Origin: Rhizobium altiplani
GTDB lineage: Bacteria; Pseudomonadota; Alphaproteobacteria; Rhizobiales; Rhizobiaceae
Direction: 5' to 3'
NCBI RefSeq assembly: GCF_001542405.1
Contig: NZ_LNCD01000012.1
Coordinates: forward strand, 1-64,000
Length of the DNA stretch: 64,000 nucleotides
The notes below the pieces were generated by a model. That model was not told where the DNA came from and did not search any database. It worked only from the letters and a program-made list of their open reading frames with translations. Below, piece by piece: positions 27,112 through 35,494 of the stretch. A program made the translations under genes and the position numbers. Positions within the stretch are counted from its first letter, which is position 1, and the number at the start of each line of letters is the position of its first letter.

Positions 27112-27324
27112 CACCTCGAAGGCAATGACACTTCCCAGTCCAGTTGTGAACTTTGGGTTCGCTCTGATCACAGCCAGCGGGCATTTCTAAGAGACCAGTC
27201 GTTTGCTTTCGGTCGCGCCGCACCCAAGCCTCCGCCCGTGGGCCGCTAGTCATGTTGACATCTAAGATACGACCTGCGGCAACTCGTTTGATTTGTAGCG
27301 CGCGCTTCATTACCCTCAGATGTC

Positions 27325-27343
27325 GATGCATTATGAATGCATC
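27325..27343. repeat. Perfect dyad in the spacer
   Basis: GATGCATT and its complement AATGCATC around the 3-base spacer ATG. There is no T-run, so it is not an obvious terminator. Function unknown. Confidence 0.45.
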
Positions 27344-27360
27344 TAAAAGAGATGGTCACC

Positions 27361-27556
27361 TTACGGGGATCGGACCAAATATTTCTTGACGGTGGTTCTG
27401 CTAATCCCGAGACACTCGGCGATTTCCACGATGGTCTTGCCGCTCTGGCGAAGCGCGAGAATGTCATCGGTAAGACCTGAGCAGTCGCTAGGCGGGATTT
27501 TCCTGTTTACTTCCCAGTAGATGTCGCGGTTAATAGTTATGTCCCGGTCGGGGCAC
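27361..27556 (-). pseudogene. Resolvase-type HTH remnant
   Basis: A minus-strand frame from a stop codon to 27361 reads ITINRDIYWEVNRKIPPSD, then LTDDILALRQSGKTIVEIAE and LGISRTTVKKYL. The latter is the helix-turn-helix form found at resolvase and transposase C-termini (LRQSGKTIVEIA..LGISRTTV). No ATG or GTG start is available, so this is probably a relic of a recombinase or regulator. Confidence 0.5.
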
Positions 27557-27627
27557 CACTAATTTTACACGAAATCAGTGACTTGATGACTAATTCGCCT
27601 CAGTTGGCGCGTTTTTTTCATGTGACC

Positions 27628-29301
27628 TCAACCCGTCACGGCTCCCTCGTTCGCTGGTCGGACCAAGGCCGCAAACTTGGCGAGGACGCCGTGCCTGTAG
27701 CGCGGCGGAGGCTGGCTCCAAAGGCTTCGGCGTCTCGCAATCTCTTCATCTGGGACGTCGAGCTGCAGAAGTAGCTGATGGGCGTCGATGGTGATTTGGT
27801 CGCCGTCCTTGACAAGTGCGATTGTCCCCCCCTCGAAGGCTTCGGGCGTGACATGCCCGACCACCATACCCCATGTGCCGCCGGAGAACCGCCCATCTGT
27901 GATGAGGCCGACGCTCTCTCCAAGGCCACGTCCGATGATAGCGGAGGTCGGGGCAAGCATTTCCGGCATTCCCGGACCACCCTTCGGCCCGAGGTAACGC
28001 AGGACCAGAATGTCGCCGGCCTTGATTTTGTCCGAGAGAATAGCATCCATTGCGGATTGCTCGTCTTCGAAGACGCGCGCCGGGCCAGCAATCACCGGGC
28101 TCTTGAGCCCGCTGATCTTTGCCACCGCCCCACCCTCTGCCAGATTGCCTGTGAGTATGGCTAGATGTCCCTCGCGATACAGTGGCGCTGAGAGCGACCG
28201 GATAACGTCCTGGTCCGCACGAGGCTCGTCGGGCACGGCCGAGAGTTCGTCAGCGATCGTCTTGCCGGTGATCGTGAGACAATCGCCGTGCAGAAGGCCC
28301 GCATTCAACAGTAGCTTTAGGACTTGAGGAATGCCGCCGGCAGCGTGGAGATCAACAGCCATGTAACGGCCGGATGGCTTGAGATCACAGATTACTGGTA
28401 CCCTACGGCGTATCCGCTCGAAATCCTCCAGCGTCCATTCCACCTCGGCCGCATGCGCAATGGCGAGATAGTGCAGCACCGCATTCGTTGAACCTCCAGT
28501 GGCCATGATGAGCGCCACGGCATTTTCAATCGACTTCCGCGTGACGATGTCGCGTGGTCGAATGCCGGCCTTCACCGCTTCCACCAAAACGCGCGCGGAC
28601 TCGACCGCGCTATCGATCTTTTCTTGGTCGGGATTGGCCATGTTGGAGGAGTAGAGCAGCGACATGCCGAGCGCCTCGAAGGACGAACTCATGGTGTTCG
28701 CGGTGTACATGCCGCCGCAAGAGCCGGTCGTCGGGCAGGCATTGCGCTCAATGCCCTCGAAATCCTCAGCGCTCATCTTTCCGGCCATGTAAGCGCCGAC
28801 GGCCTCAAACGCGGACACGATGGAGAGGCTCTCGCCCTTCCATCGACCCGGCTTGATGGTGCCGCCATAGACATAGACGGCCGGAACGTTAGCGCGGAGA
28901 ATGCCAATCATACCGCCCGGCATGTTCTTGTCGCACCCGCCGAGCACTAGAACGCCATCCATCCATTGGCCCTGCACCGAGGTCTCCACACAATCGGCGA
29001 TAACCTCGCGCGAGACGAGAGAATATTTCATGCCCTCCGTTCCCATGGCCATGCCGTCCGAGATGGTAGGCGTGCCGAATATCTGCGGATTGGCTCCGGC
29101 CGCCTTGATGGCGGCTATCGCCGCGTCGGCAAGCGGCTGGAGGCCGGCATTGCATGGCGTGATCGTCGAGTGCCCGTTGGCGATGCCGATCATCGGCTTG
29201 TCGAAGTCCACTTTGGTATAGCCCAACGCATAGTACATCGCGCGATTGGGTGAGCGAGCAATGCCTTGGGTGATATGCCGTGAACGGTCGTTGTGAGCCA
29301 T
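27628..29301 (-). CDS. ilvD: Dihydroxy-acid dehydratase
   Basis: 557 residues, the length of the shorter IlvD subgroup. It dehydrates 2,3-dihydroxy acids to 2-oxo acids, the penultimate step of valine and isoleucine synthesis. The three cysteines expected to hold the iron-sulphur cluster are at 50 (TPCNAG), 123 (GGCDKNMPG) and 195 ([10 protein letters not shown]). The C-terminal [11 protein letters not shown] is conserved. It stands alone between recombinase and HTH relics inside the accessory region, which suggests an extra copy rather than the housekeeping one. Sugar-acid dehydratases of the same family are an alternative. Confidence 0.85.
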   Translation of the reverse strand: MAHNDRSRHITQGIARSPNRAMYYALGYTKVDFDKPMIGIANGHSTITPCNAGLQPLADAAIAAIKAAGANPQIFGTPTISDGMAMGTEGMKYSLVSREVIADCVETSVQGQWMDGVLVLGGCDKNMPGGMIGILRANVPAVYVYGGTIKPGRWKGESLSIVSAFEAVGAYMAGKMSAEDFEGIERNACPTTGSCGGMYTANTMSSSFEALGMSLLYSSNMANPDQEKIDSAVESARVLVEAVKAGIRPRDIVTRKSIENAVALIMATGGSTNAVLHYLAIAHAAEVEWTLEDFERIRRRVPVICDLKPSGRYMAVDLHAAGGIPQVLKLLLNAGLLHGDCLTITGKTIADELSAVPDEPRADQDVIRSLSAPLYREGHLAILTGNLAEGGAVAKISGLKSPVIAGPARVFEDEQSAMDAILSDKIKAGDILVLRYLGPKGGPGMPEMLAPTSAIIGRGLGESVGLITDGRFSGGTWGMVVGHVTPEAFEGGTIALVKDGDQITIDAHQLLLQLDVPDEEIARRRSLWSQPPPRYRHGVLAKFAALVRPANEGAVTG

Positions 29302-29704
29302 AAGCGCCTCCCGCTAGCCAAACGGAACCATACTCTATTGGAAACCAAATACGCTGTGAAATATGCTTTTTGCCTCCAACTAAGTCGCCGCACATATCAA
29401 AGGCTGCCGATGGAACTGAGACAGATCCGCCAAATTTGTCGCCGTCGACGAGAAGCTGCAATTTCCTCGGTGTCTTGGACTCGGTCAGCAACCGCCGATC
29501 TTCCGCTTCGCCAGAGTCGCCATCAGGTCCGCGTTCATCGCGCCAGGCGGTCCAATTTCGTCACTAGCACCGTATCGCCCTCACGTGCATAGTAGAGGCA
29601 CCTTCTCAGTTCCTTTCGCTTCCCGGTCCAAGCCGGTTTCGCAAGTGAACGAGTGACGTCATGCGGCCGGATGCGTGATGGTTCAGACCCACGAGGAGAG
29701 CGAC
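29302..29704. other. Spacer with a resolvase relic
   Basis: Contains the fragment at 29535-29624. The remainder includes the presumed promoter of ilvD on the minus strand; no other gene is supported. Confidence 0.45.
29535..29624 (-). pseudogene. Serine resolvase fragment
   Basis: The minus-strand frame reads KRKELRRCLYYAREGDTVLV, then TKLDRLAR and a stop. REGDT-x-V-x-KLDRLAR is the hallmark of the catalytic domain of Tn3-type resolvases and DNA invertases, just before the regulatory helix. Both ends of the gene are missing. It is a scar of a former mobile element near the right edge of the accessory region. Confidence 0.65.
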
Positions 29705-30502
29705 ATGGCATTCTTTGCTAAGGGAGTTTTGCTTGCTGCGGCGGGCGCCCTCGCCTTCTGCCTTCTGGCTTGCGTTGCGCAGGCGGCATCGTGCGGCAAA
29801 AGCGCTGCCGGGTTTGAACAGTGGAAAGTAGAGTTTGCCGAGACGGCAAAGGCTGCAGGCGTCAAGGGGAAGGGTCTTGCAGCGCTTGCCGGTGCGAAAT
29901 ACGCCGTAGGAACAATTCAGGCCGACCGCTCCGTCAACAAGGCTTTCAGCGGCTCGGTCGCCGACTTTATGAGACGACGCGGTGGGTCCGCGATTATTTC
30001 CAAGGGCCGTTCGCTTAAGACGGCGAATGCAGCGCTCTTCGACAGCATCGAGCGCAACTACGGCGTGCCCGCCGGCGTGCTTCTCGCCATCTGGGGTATG
30101 GAGACCAACTTCGGCGCCTCTATGGGCAACCAGAACACAGTTTCGGCAATCGTCACGCTCGCCTACGATTGTCGCCGCCCGCAATTCTTCGCGCCCCATG
30201 CTATCGCGGCGCTCAAGCTAGTCGACAGCGGCGTGCTGAGTGCCGGCTCGGTCGGCGCCATGCATGGCGAGATCGGCCACACAGGGTTCCTGCCTGGGAA
30301 TGTCCTGAGATACGGCGTCGGAAACAGGAACATGCGCGACAAGAGCACGGCGCTGATGTCCACGGCCAACTTCCTCAGGGCGCACGGCTGGGGCGCCGGC
30401 GGGGACTATCAGGGCAACATGGGCGCCATCGCCGGCTGGAACTCCGCGAGTGTCTATCAGCATGCGATCGCCCGCATCGGCGAGGCGATCGACGGCGGTT
30501 AG
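29705..30502 (+). CDS. Lytic murein transglycosylase, MltB-like
   Basis: 265 residues from the ATG at 29705, preceded by GAGGAGAG. A signal peptide (about 1-27, ending AQA-A) sends it to the periplasm. The transglycosylase domain has AIWGMETNFG with the probable catalytic Glu133, and later GAMHGEIGHTGFLPGNVL and NFLRAHGW, typical of the MltB/SLT family 3. It cleaves glycan strands of peptidoglycan to 1,6-anhydro products. It lacks the C-terminal peptidoglycan-binding domain some homologues have. Confidence 0.85.
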   Translation: MAFFAKGVLLAAAGALAFCLLACVAQAASCGKSAAGFEQWKVEFAETAKAAGVKGKGLAALAGAKYAVGTIQADRSVNKAFSGSVADFMRRRGGSAIISKGRSLKTANAALFDSIERNYGVPAGVLLAIWGMETNFGASMGNQNTVSAIVTLAYDCRRPQFFAPHAIAALKLVDSGVLSAGSVGAMHGEIGHTGFLPGNVLRYGVGNRNMRDKSTALMSTANFLRAHGWGAGGDYQGNMGAIAGWNSASVYQHAIARIGEAIDGG

Positions 30503-30712
30503 ATCCTGCCTCCAGTTACAAAGCCGCCATGCGCCGAGTCAGAATGCTATTTGCGTGGGAGGGGACGAGAATGCTCGGTCTGTGGCTAATCTCTCAGGCT
30601 ACCAGCGACTCGGTTGGGCTCGTGTAATGGGCACGTGAACGCCGATACAGTCGATTGGCTTCCTCCGTCACGGTGCGCAGACATTGCGGAAACCGCGAGG
30701 GCCGAGGCGTTG

Positions 30713-31168
30713 TCACTGAAGGGCCACGACCCGACCGGAGACATCGTCCGTGTAGATGCAGTAGAATAGGTGGGCAGATGCAGACGCAGTCGGTAGTTCG
30801 CGAGGCTCAAGCGAGCCGATCTCCCACCAGTCCAAGTGTCTCTGCAAAAGTGACCACGCGTGCAGGCGCTCCTCGTGCCAGACATCATCGTCCGGCAGTT
30901 CCTGGAAGTGGCCGTTCAGCACGACGCTCCTCCATCCGCCCTTCCCCCACTGCTCCTCCACCTGGAGGCAGACTCTTGGATTCAGCCGCATCCACTCCAC
31001 TTTTCGTCCTGGCATCGAAAAACTGTAGGCTACTCGTGATTGGAACGCAAAGTAGATTGGGACCACGTAAGGCCGGCCTTCGTTACTGCAAGCCAGATGA
31101 CCAAAATGCGCCCGTTCCAGCATTTCCAAGCATTCCACATGGCTCATACTCCTGAGTGTCGTTGACAT
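30713..31168 (-). CDS. Pyridoxamine 5'-phosphate oxidase-family flavin protein
   Basis: 151 residues from the ATG at 31168, with GGGAGA at good spacing; an ATG at 31182 is less well placed. The split-barrel fold is recognisable from EMLERAHFGHLACSNEGRPY, VVPIYFAF and GRKVEWMRLNPRVCLQVEE. Proteins of this group bind FMN or haem-like cofactors and are often seen with low-oxygen or stress genes. It is divergent from hsp20. The substrate is unknown; it is not the vitamin B6 enzyme itself. Confidence 0.8.
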   Translation of the reverse strand: MSTTLRSMSHVECLEMLERAHFGHLACSNEGRPYVVPIYFAFQSRVAYSFSMPGRKVEWMRLNPRVCLQVEEQWGKGGWRSVVLNGHFQELPDDDVWHEERLHAWSLLQRHLDWWEIGSLEPRELPTASASAHLFYCIYTDDVSGRVVALQ

Positions 31169-31565
31169 GTCTGTCTCTCCCATTCCTCCGAGGAATACTC
31201 GACGGGCCGCAAAACGAGGATACCGCCTACATAAATAATCCTCCTTTTTTGCTGGATCTGCATTGTGCTGGATCAATTTCCTATCCTGAAACGTGTACGG
31301 ATAGGGCAGAGGATATCGCTCGGCGCACTGCAAAACGGATGGTACCGAACCGCGTCTTCGACCGATGTTCTAAGTGTGCGTTATCCGGCGGACGGTTCGA
31401 CCGATACTGCGTTAGACTGAGTCCGCGCGCCAATTAATTTCCTGTGTTCTTGACATTGATCAAAGTCTCTTGCCCACGCGCGTGCTTTAATGACTGCGCT
31501 CGATGTCGAGCGAAACGCAATGATTAGATCCGGCTTCCGGACCTCTTGGCCAACAGGAGATGATC
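31169..31565. promoter_or_regulatory. Divergent promoter region, PNPOx-like gene / hsp20
   Basis: Non-coding. Towards hsp20 it holds the FixK/FNR-type box at 31450-31463 and a -10-like TTTAAT at 31486-31491. Towards the PNPOx-like gene there is only an imperfect half-match of such a box (TTGAT followed after four bases by CACAA). Confidence 0.55.
31450..31463 (+). promoter_or_regulatory. FixK/FNR-type box of the hsp20 promoter
   Basis: TTGACATTGATCAA fits the TTGAY-N4-ATCAA pattern bound by FixK/FNR regulators. A -10-like TTTAAT at 31486-31491 would give a start near 31498, placing the box centre (31456.5) at about -41.5, the class II activation position. This predicts induction of hsp20 at low oxygen. 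Confidence 0.65.
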
Positions 31566-32084
31566 ATGCCCGATATGTTCCCCATTAAGAAAGAACAGAA
31601 GACCACGACGCCGGCTCCCGGCGGGATGTGGTCTCCATTCGACTCACTTCGTACCGAAATCGACCGGCTGTTCGACGACTTCGGCCCTTCCTCATGGCGT
31701 CCGCTCTCAGGTCAGCTCCTCGGACGCACGACTTCTGCTGCCGACTGGGTCGTGTCTCCCGCGGTGGATGTCGTCGAGAAAGACAACGCATTCGAGATCA
31801 CCGCGGAAGTTCCCGGCCTCGACGAGAGCAACATAGACATCAGGCTTTCGAACGGCGTGCTGACCATTCGGGGCGAAAAGACGGAGGAAAAGGAATCGAA
31901 GGACGAGGCCTACCACCTTTCGGAGCGCCGATACGGCTCCTTCCAGCGCTCGTTTCGGCTTCCTGACTACATCGAGGCAGATAAGATCGCCGCCGCTTTC
32001 GCGAAAGGCGTCCTGAAGGTCACGCTTCCAAAGGCTGCCAACACCGGGACGAACGACCGCAAGATCGAGGTCAAAGCCACATAG
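31566..32084 (+). CDS. Hsp20-family small heat shock protein
   Basis: 172 residues from the ATG at 31566, which has AGGAG 6 bases upstream; the ATG at 31560 is too close to it. The alpha-crystallin domain spans about 65-165: VSPAVDVVEKDNAFEITAEV, LSNGVLTIRGEK and FAKGVLKVTLPKA. It holds unfolded proteins in a refoldable state and forms oligomers. The FixK-type promoter element points to a low-oxygen stress role rather than heat alone. Confidence 0.92.
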   Translation: MPDMFPIKKEQKTTTPAPGGMWSPFDSLRTEIDRLFDDFGPSSWRPLSGQLLGRTTSAADWVVSPAVDVVEKDNAFEITAEVPGLDESNIDIRLSNGVLTIRGEKTEEKESKDEAYHLSERRYGSFQRSFRLPDYIEADKIAAAFAKGVLKVTLPKAANTGTNDRKIEVKAT

Positions 32085-32179
32085 CCTTGGAGCGTGCGAA
32101 AGGGCGGCTGTCGACCCTGGGCGGCCCCTCTGGCGTATTTCTTCATCGTTTCGTCGATCAAGGCCATGGGAGGTTTGTC

Positions 32180-32473
32180 ATGCTGTCGCCCGATAGAGAT
32201 TCCAAACCCGGCGGTGGGCGTTTTGCCATTCCAACGCAGGGAGAAGTCGAAGGCAAGCTGCTGGTTTCAGAGATCGTAGCAGTGGCTTGTCTCCAGGAGC
32301 TCATGAAGCTCAAGAATACTGCCGCGATTGCAAGGGTTCACCGACGCGTCCTCCACGAGCTCAAGGAGAGATGCCAAGTCCTGAAGTTATGTGTCACCGA
32401 CGAAAGAGCCGTCGTCGAATATGCGGAGCAGGTGTTAAAGTGCGCTGTGGCAGAAGCAGGCGGCTGTCGCTAA
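32180..32473 (+). CDS. Hypothetical protein
   Basis: 97 residues from the ATG at 32180, which has GGAGG 6 bases upstream. The second half is a helical, regularly spaced segment (EIVAVACLQELMKLKNTAAI, RVHRRVLHELKERCQVLKLC). No family recognised. It follows hsp20 by 95 bases and may share its transcript. Confidence 0.55.
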   Translation: MLSPDRDSKPGGGRFAIPTQGEVEGKLLVSEIVAVACLQELMKLKNTAAIARVHRRVLHELKERCQVLKLCVTDERAVVEYAEQVLKCAVAEAGGCR

Positions 32474-32871
32474 CGCCTCCAGATACGAGCCTCGATACAT
32501 GCGTGGCACGCTACCGCAAAGAAGGGCGGTTATAGACGCCAACTTGGCATTGGAGCACGTTTCAAAACGTTCTGTATCCATTGTCACTACGAATGCCTCG
32601 GCAAGCCTGCGCGTACGGTCTCGCTATCGACGGAGAGTACGCAGTGCCGCCCCACGTCAGGATTGACGCCATCTGCCTTGTCGACGAAAGATGATCCGAG
32701 GCTTGCCCGGCTCGAGTTCCGGGCCCTCCACAGCATACGCCTGAAATCGAGCAGCGAAGAATTGACGATGGCTCCAGCCGGCGCTGCAGATGCACTTGAC
32801 AAAATCGGCTTTTATTGGCGCCTAGACGCCAAGACTATGTTATCGTTCGTTGAATACGTAAAAGGAATTAC
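32474..32871. other. Upstream region of nadK
   Basis: No gene supported. A -35-like TTGACA at 32796-32801 and the dyad at 32815-32832 suggest that the promoter of nadK is near the right end. Confidence 0.4.
32815..32832. promoter_or_regulatory. Perfect dyad upstream of nadK
   Basis: TTGGCG-N6-CGCCAA, 39 bases before the nadK start. Possible operator, or a small leader hairpin; no T-run follows. The binding protein is unknown. Confidence 0.4.
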
Positions 32872-33645
32872 ATGGGCCGTTCGTTTCAGACGCTTTCCTT
32901 CCTTGCCTCCTCGGCGACAGAGGCGCTGGCGGCTCGGGAAGAGTTGATAGGCATTTATGGTGACGTGCCCCCTGAAGAGGCCGACGTGATCGTCGCCCTC
33001 GGCGGCGATGGTTTCATGCTGCAGACGCTGCATGGCACGATGAACTCGGGCAAGCTGGTCTACGGTATGAATCGCGGCTCCATCGGCTTCCTCATGAACG
33101 ACTATCGAACGGAAGGCCTGCAGGATCGAATCTGCACAGCAGTCGAAAATGCCTTTCACCCTTTGCGGATGACAACGGCGAATTCTGACGGCACGAATTC
33201 GACAGCACTTGCCATCAACGAAGTCTCGCTGTTCCGGCAATCCTATCAAGCCGCCAAACTGCGGGTCGAAGTGGACGGCGTCGTGCGACTCGACGAGCTT
33301 ATCTGCGACGGCCTGATGGTGGCCACGCCCGCGGGTTCGACGGCCTATAACCTCTCCGCGCATGGACCGATCCTGCCGCTTGACGCCCCTCTGTTGGCGA
33401 TGACTCCGGTCAGCGCGTTCCGGCCGCGGCGCTGGCGCGGCGCCCTTCTGCCCAACAAGGTGACGGTCGATATACACATACTCGAGGCGGAGAAGCGGCC
33501 GGTCAACGCGGTCGCTGACAACACGGAAGTGAAATCGGTGCTGCATATTCGCATCGCGCAATCGGAACTTACGACCGCGCGCATTCTCTCCGATCCCGAT
33601 CGATCATGGTCCGATCGTATTCTTGCGGAGCAGTTCGAGGACTGA
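32872..33645 (+). CDS. nadK: NAD kinase
   Basis: 257 residues, AAGGAATTAC before the ATG. The NAD-kinase signature GGDG is at 44-47 (VIVALGGDGFML), followed by the NRGSIGFLMN block and TPAGSTAYNLSA. It phosphorylates NAD to NADP in the cytoplasm. Length and motifs match the short alphaproteobacterial form, which lacks an N-terminal extension. The next gene begins 3 bases after its stop, so they are probably cotranscribed. Confidence 0.93.
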   Translation: MGRSFQTLSFLASSATEALAAREELIGIYGDVPPEEADVIVALGGDGFMLQTLHGTMNSGKLVYGMNRGSIGFLMNDYRTEGLQDRICTAVENAFHPLRMTTANSDGTNSTALAINEVSLFRQSYQAAKLRVEVDGVVRLDELICDGLMVATPAGSTAYNLSAHGPILPLDAPLLAMTPVSAFRPRRWRGALLPNKVTVDIHILEAEKRPVNAVADNTEVKSVLHIRIAQSELTTARILSDPDRSWSDRILAEQFED

Positions 33646-33648
33646 GAC

Positions 33649-34164
33649 ATGAGCTTGCGACGAACGACGCTTTGTACCTTGCTGCTAGCCGCGTCCACCC
33701 TCTGCGCGCGAGGCGTTGAGGCAGAAGACGCGATCCTACCGGCTTCAGTCATCTTCGCGACCAGCACCGGTTACTGGGAAGACGACGGTGCGGCGCCGGC
33801 CATTCAACGATCACCTTCGGCGCCCCAAACTGCGGCTGCCGTTCCCGCTCCCGCAAAACCGCGCCACGGCTACTACAAGCTGTTTGCCGTCAGGCAGGCG
33901 GACCGCACCGCCAAGATATATTTGCAGCAAATCGAGCAGAGCGACGCTGAGCCGTCCATCACCTCGACGGTGGAGTTGCAGGAACTCAGCGATCTGAAGC
34001 CGTATGTCACCGACATCAGGCCCGAAAACTCCTCCGGCATGCTCAAGGAGCCCGGCCTTTTTGCAATGGTCTACCTGAAGACCGATCCGGATGCGGAATC
34101 GGAGACTTGGACTGTCGTCATCGACGAATTTGGTGAGGTTACCGTCGGCAAAGCCAGCAACTAG
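33649..34164 (+). CDS. Hypothetical periplasmic protein
   Basis: 171 residues starting 3 bases after the nadK stop. A signal peptide is present (about 1-25, with a hydrophobic run before ARGVEAE). An alanine/proline-rich linker (about 45-65) leads into a region with YYKLFAVRQADRTAKIYLQQ and ETWTVVIDEFGEVTVG. No domain recognised. A factor-independent terminator follows 55 bases after the stop. Confidence 0.7.
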   Translation: MSLRRTTLCTLLLAASTLCARGVEAEDAILPASVIFATSTGYWEDDGAAPAIQRSPSAPQTAAAVPAPAKPRHGYYKLFAVRQADRTAKIYLQQIEQSDAEPSITSTVELQELSDLKPYVTDIRPENSSGMLKEPGLFAMVYLKTDPDAESETWTVVIDEFGEVTVGKASN

Positions 34165-34218
34165 TCGCAGCCGTTGATTTGTCGCTGGAGAACTTCCGGT
34201 TTTCCCGCTTGAATCGAA

Positions 34219-34238
34219 AAGGCCCCATTCGGGGCCTT
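34219..34238. terminator. Bidirectional hairpin terminator
   Basis: AAGGCCCC and GGGGCCTT around the loop ATTC, with short A and T flanks, placed between the convergent periplasmic-protein gene and prfB. It can serve both strands. Confidence 0.8.
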
Positions 34239-34262
34239 CTCTATGTTCATACGTTTGAGCGG

Positions 34263-35394
34263 TTACTCGACGTCGTCGACGACAGCGTCCGGCTTGCCGC
34301 TGATGCGGTGAGCGAGAGCGGCTTCCATGAACTCGTTGAGCTCGCCATCCAGCACGTCGCCCGGCGCCGTGCTCGCCACGCCGGTCCGCAGGTCCTTGAC
34401 CAGCTGGTAGGGCTGCAGCACGTAGGAGCGAATCTGGTGACCCCAGCCGATGTCGGTCTTCGAGGCTGCCTCGGCGTTCGCCGCTTCTTCGCGCTTCTTC
34501 AACTCGGCTTCGTACATACGAGCACGCAGCATGTCCCAAGCCTTGGCGCGGTTCTTGTGTTGCGAGCGTTCCTGCTGGCAGGAAACCACGATGCCGGTCG
34601 GGATATGCGTGATGCGCACGGCCGAGTCGGTCGTGTTGATGTGCTGACCGCCCGCTCCCGAGGCGCGGTAGGTGTCGATGCGGCAGTCGCTCTCGTTGAC
34701 CTCGATGTTGATCGAGTCGTCGACCACGGGATAGACCCAGATCGAGGAGAACGAGGTGTGGCGCCGCGCGTTGCTGTCGTAGGGCGAAATACGCACCAGG
34801 CGATGCACGCCCGACTCCGTCTTCAGCCAGCCATAGGCGTTGTGGCCTTTGACCAGCAGGGTTGCAGACTTGATGCCTGCTTCTTCACCATCGTGCACTT
34901 CAAGAAGCTCTACCTTGAAGCGCTGGCGCTCCGCCCAGCGGGTATACATGCGCAGCAGCATGTTGGCCCAGTCCTGGCTTTCCGTTCCGCCTGCGCCGGA
35001 GTGGACTTCGAGATAGGTATCGTTGCTGTCGGCCTCACCCGATAGCATCGCCTCCACCTGGCGGCGGGCGGCTTCAGCCTTCAGGCTCTTGAGCGCGTCT
35101 TCGGCGTCCTTGACGACACTCTCGTCGCCCTCTTCCTCGCCCATCTCGATCAGTTCGACGTTGTCGTTGAGCTGCTGCTCGAGCTGCTTCACGCCGTTGA
35201 TGCCGTCATCTAGCTGCTGACGCTCGCGCATCAGCTTCTGTGCTTCCGAAGCATCGTTCCAGAGGGTCGGATCCTCTGCCTTGTTGTTCAACCAGTCCAG
35301 TCGTCTTATCGCCTGGTCCCAGTCAAAGATGCCTCCTCAGCAGGGTGATAGCCTGCTTGGTTTCATCGACTACGTTCTGGATTTCCGCTCGCAT
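34263..35394 (-). CDS. prfB: Peptide chain release factor 2, made by programmed +1 frameshift
   Basis: The gene starts at the ATG at 35394 ([14 protein letters not shown]...), reads 23 codons, then meets an in-frame TGA (35325-35323) in the context CTTTGAC. Skipping one base joins the long frame [20 protein letters not shown], giving 376 residues in total. RF2 releases finished peptides at UGA and UAA. The stop-recognition loop [13 protein letters not shown] and catalytic GGQ ([12 protein letters not shown]) are present. Annotating only the open frame from 35291 would lose the N-terminus. mrcA lies 100 bases upstream on the same strand. Confidence 0.95.
35323..35338 (-). promoter_or_regulatory. 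Programmed frameshift site of prfB
   Basis: On the minus strand: AGGAGG (35338-35333), three bases, CTT, then TGA followed by C. The internal Shine-Dalgarno-like AGGAGG three bases before the slippery CTT, and the weak UGA-C stop, match the classic RF2 autoregulatory site. When RF2 is scarce, ribosomes slip +1 and make more of it. Confidence 0.95.
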
Positions 35395-35494
35395 TTTCCT
35401 GCTTCTTCGCGTTGCTTGAAAAGTTGCCCGTCAAATAATTGTGGCGGCTGCGGATGTAAAGGGCCGCAACCGCCACAACGGGTCAGGGAAAAGG

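Larger units (their letters stand above)
27112..27627. other. Spacer with a dyad and an HTH relic
   Basis: Holds the dyad at 27325-27343 and the reading-frame relic at 27361-27556, both listed separately. Otherwise no gene is supported between the small XRE gene and ilvD. Confidence 0.5.

Noticed and set aside
1..29600. CRISPR array or cas genes in the defence island
   Set aside because: No regularly spaced repeats and no cas-like protein seen.
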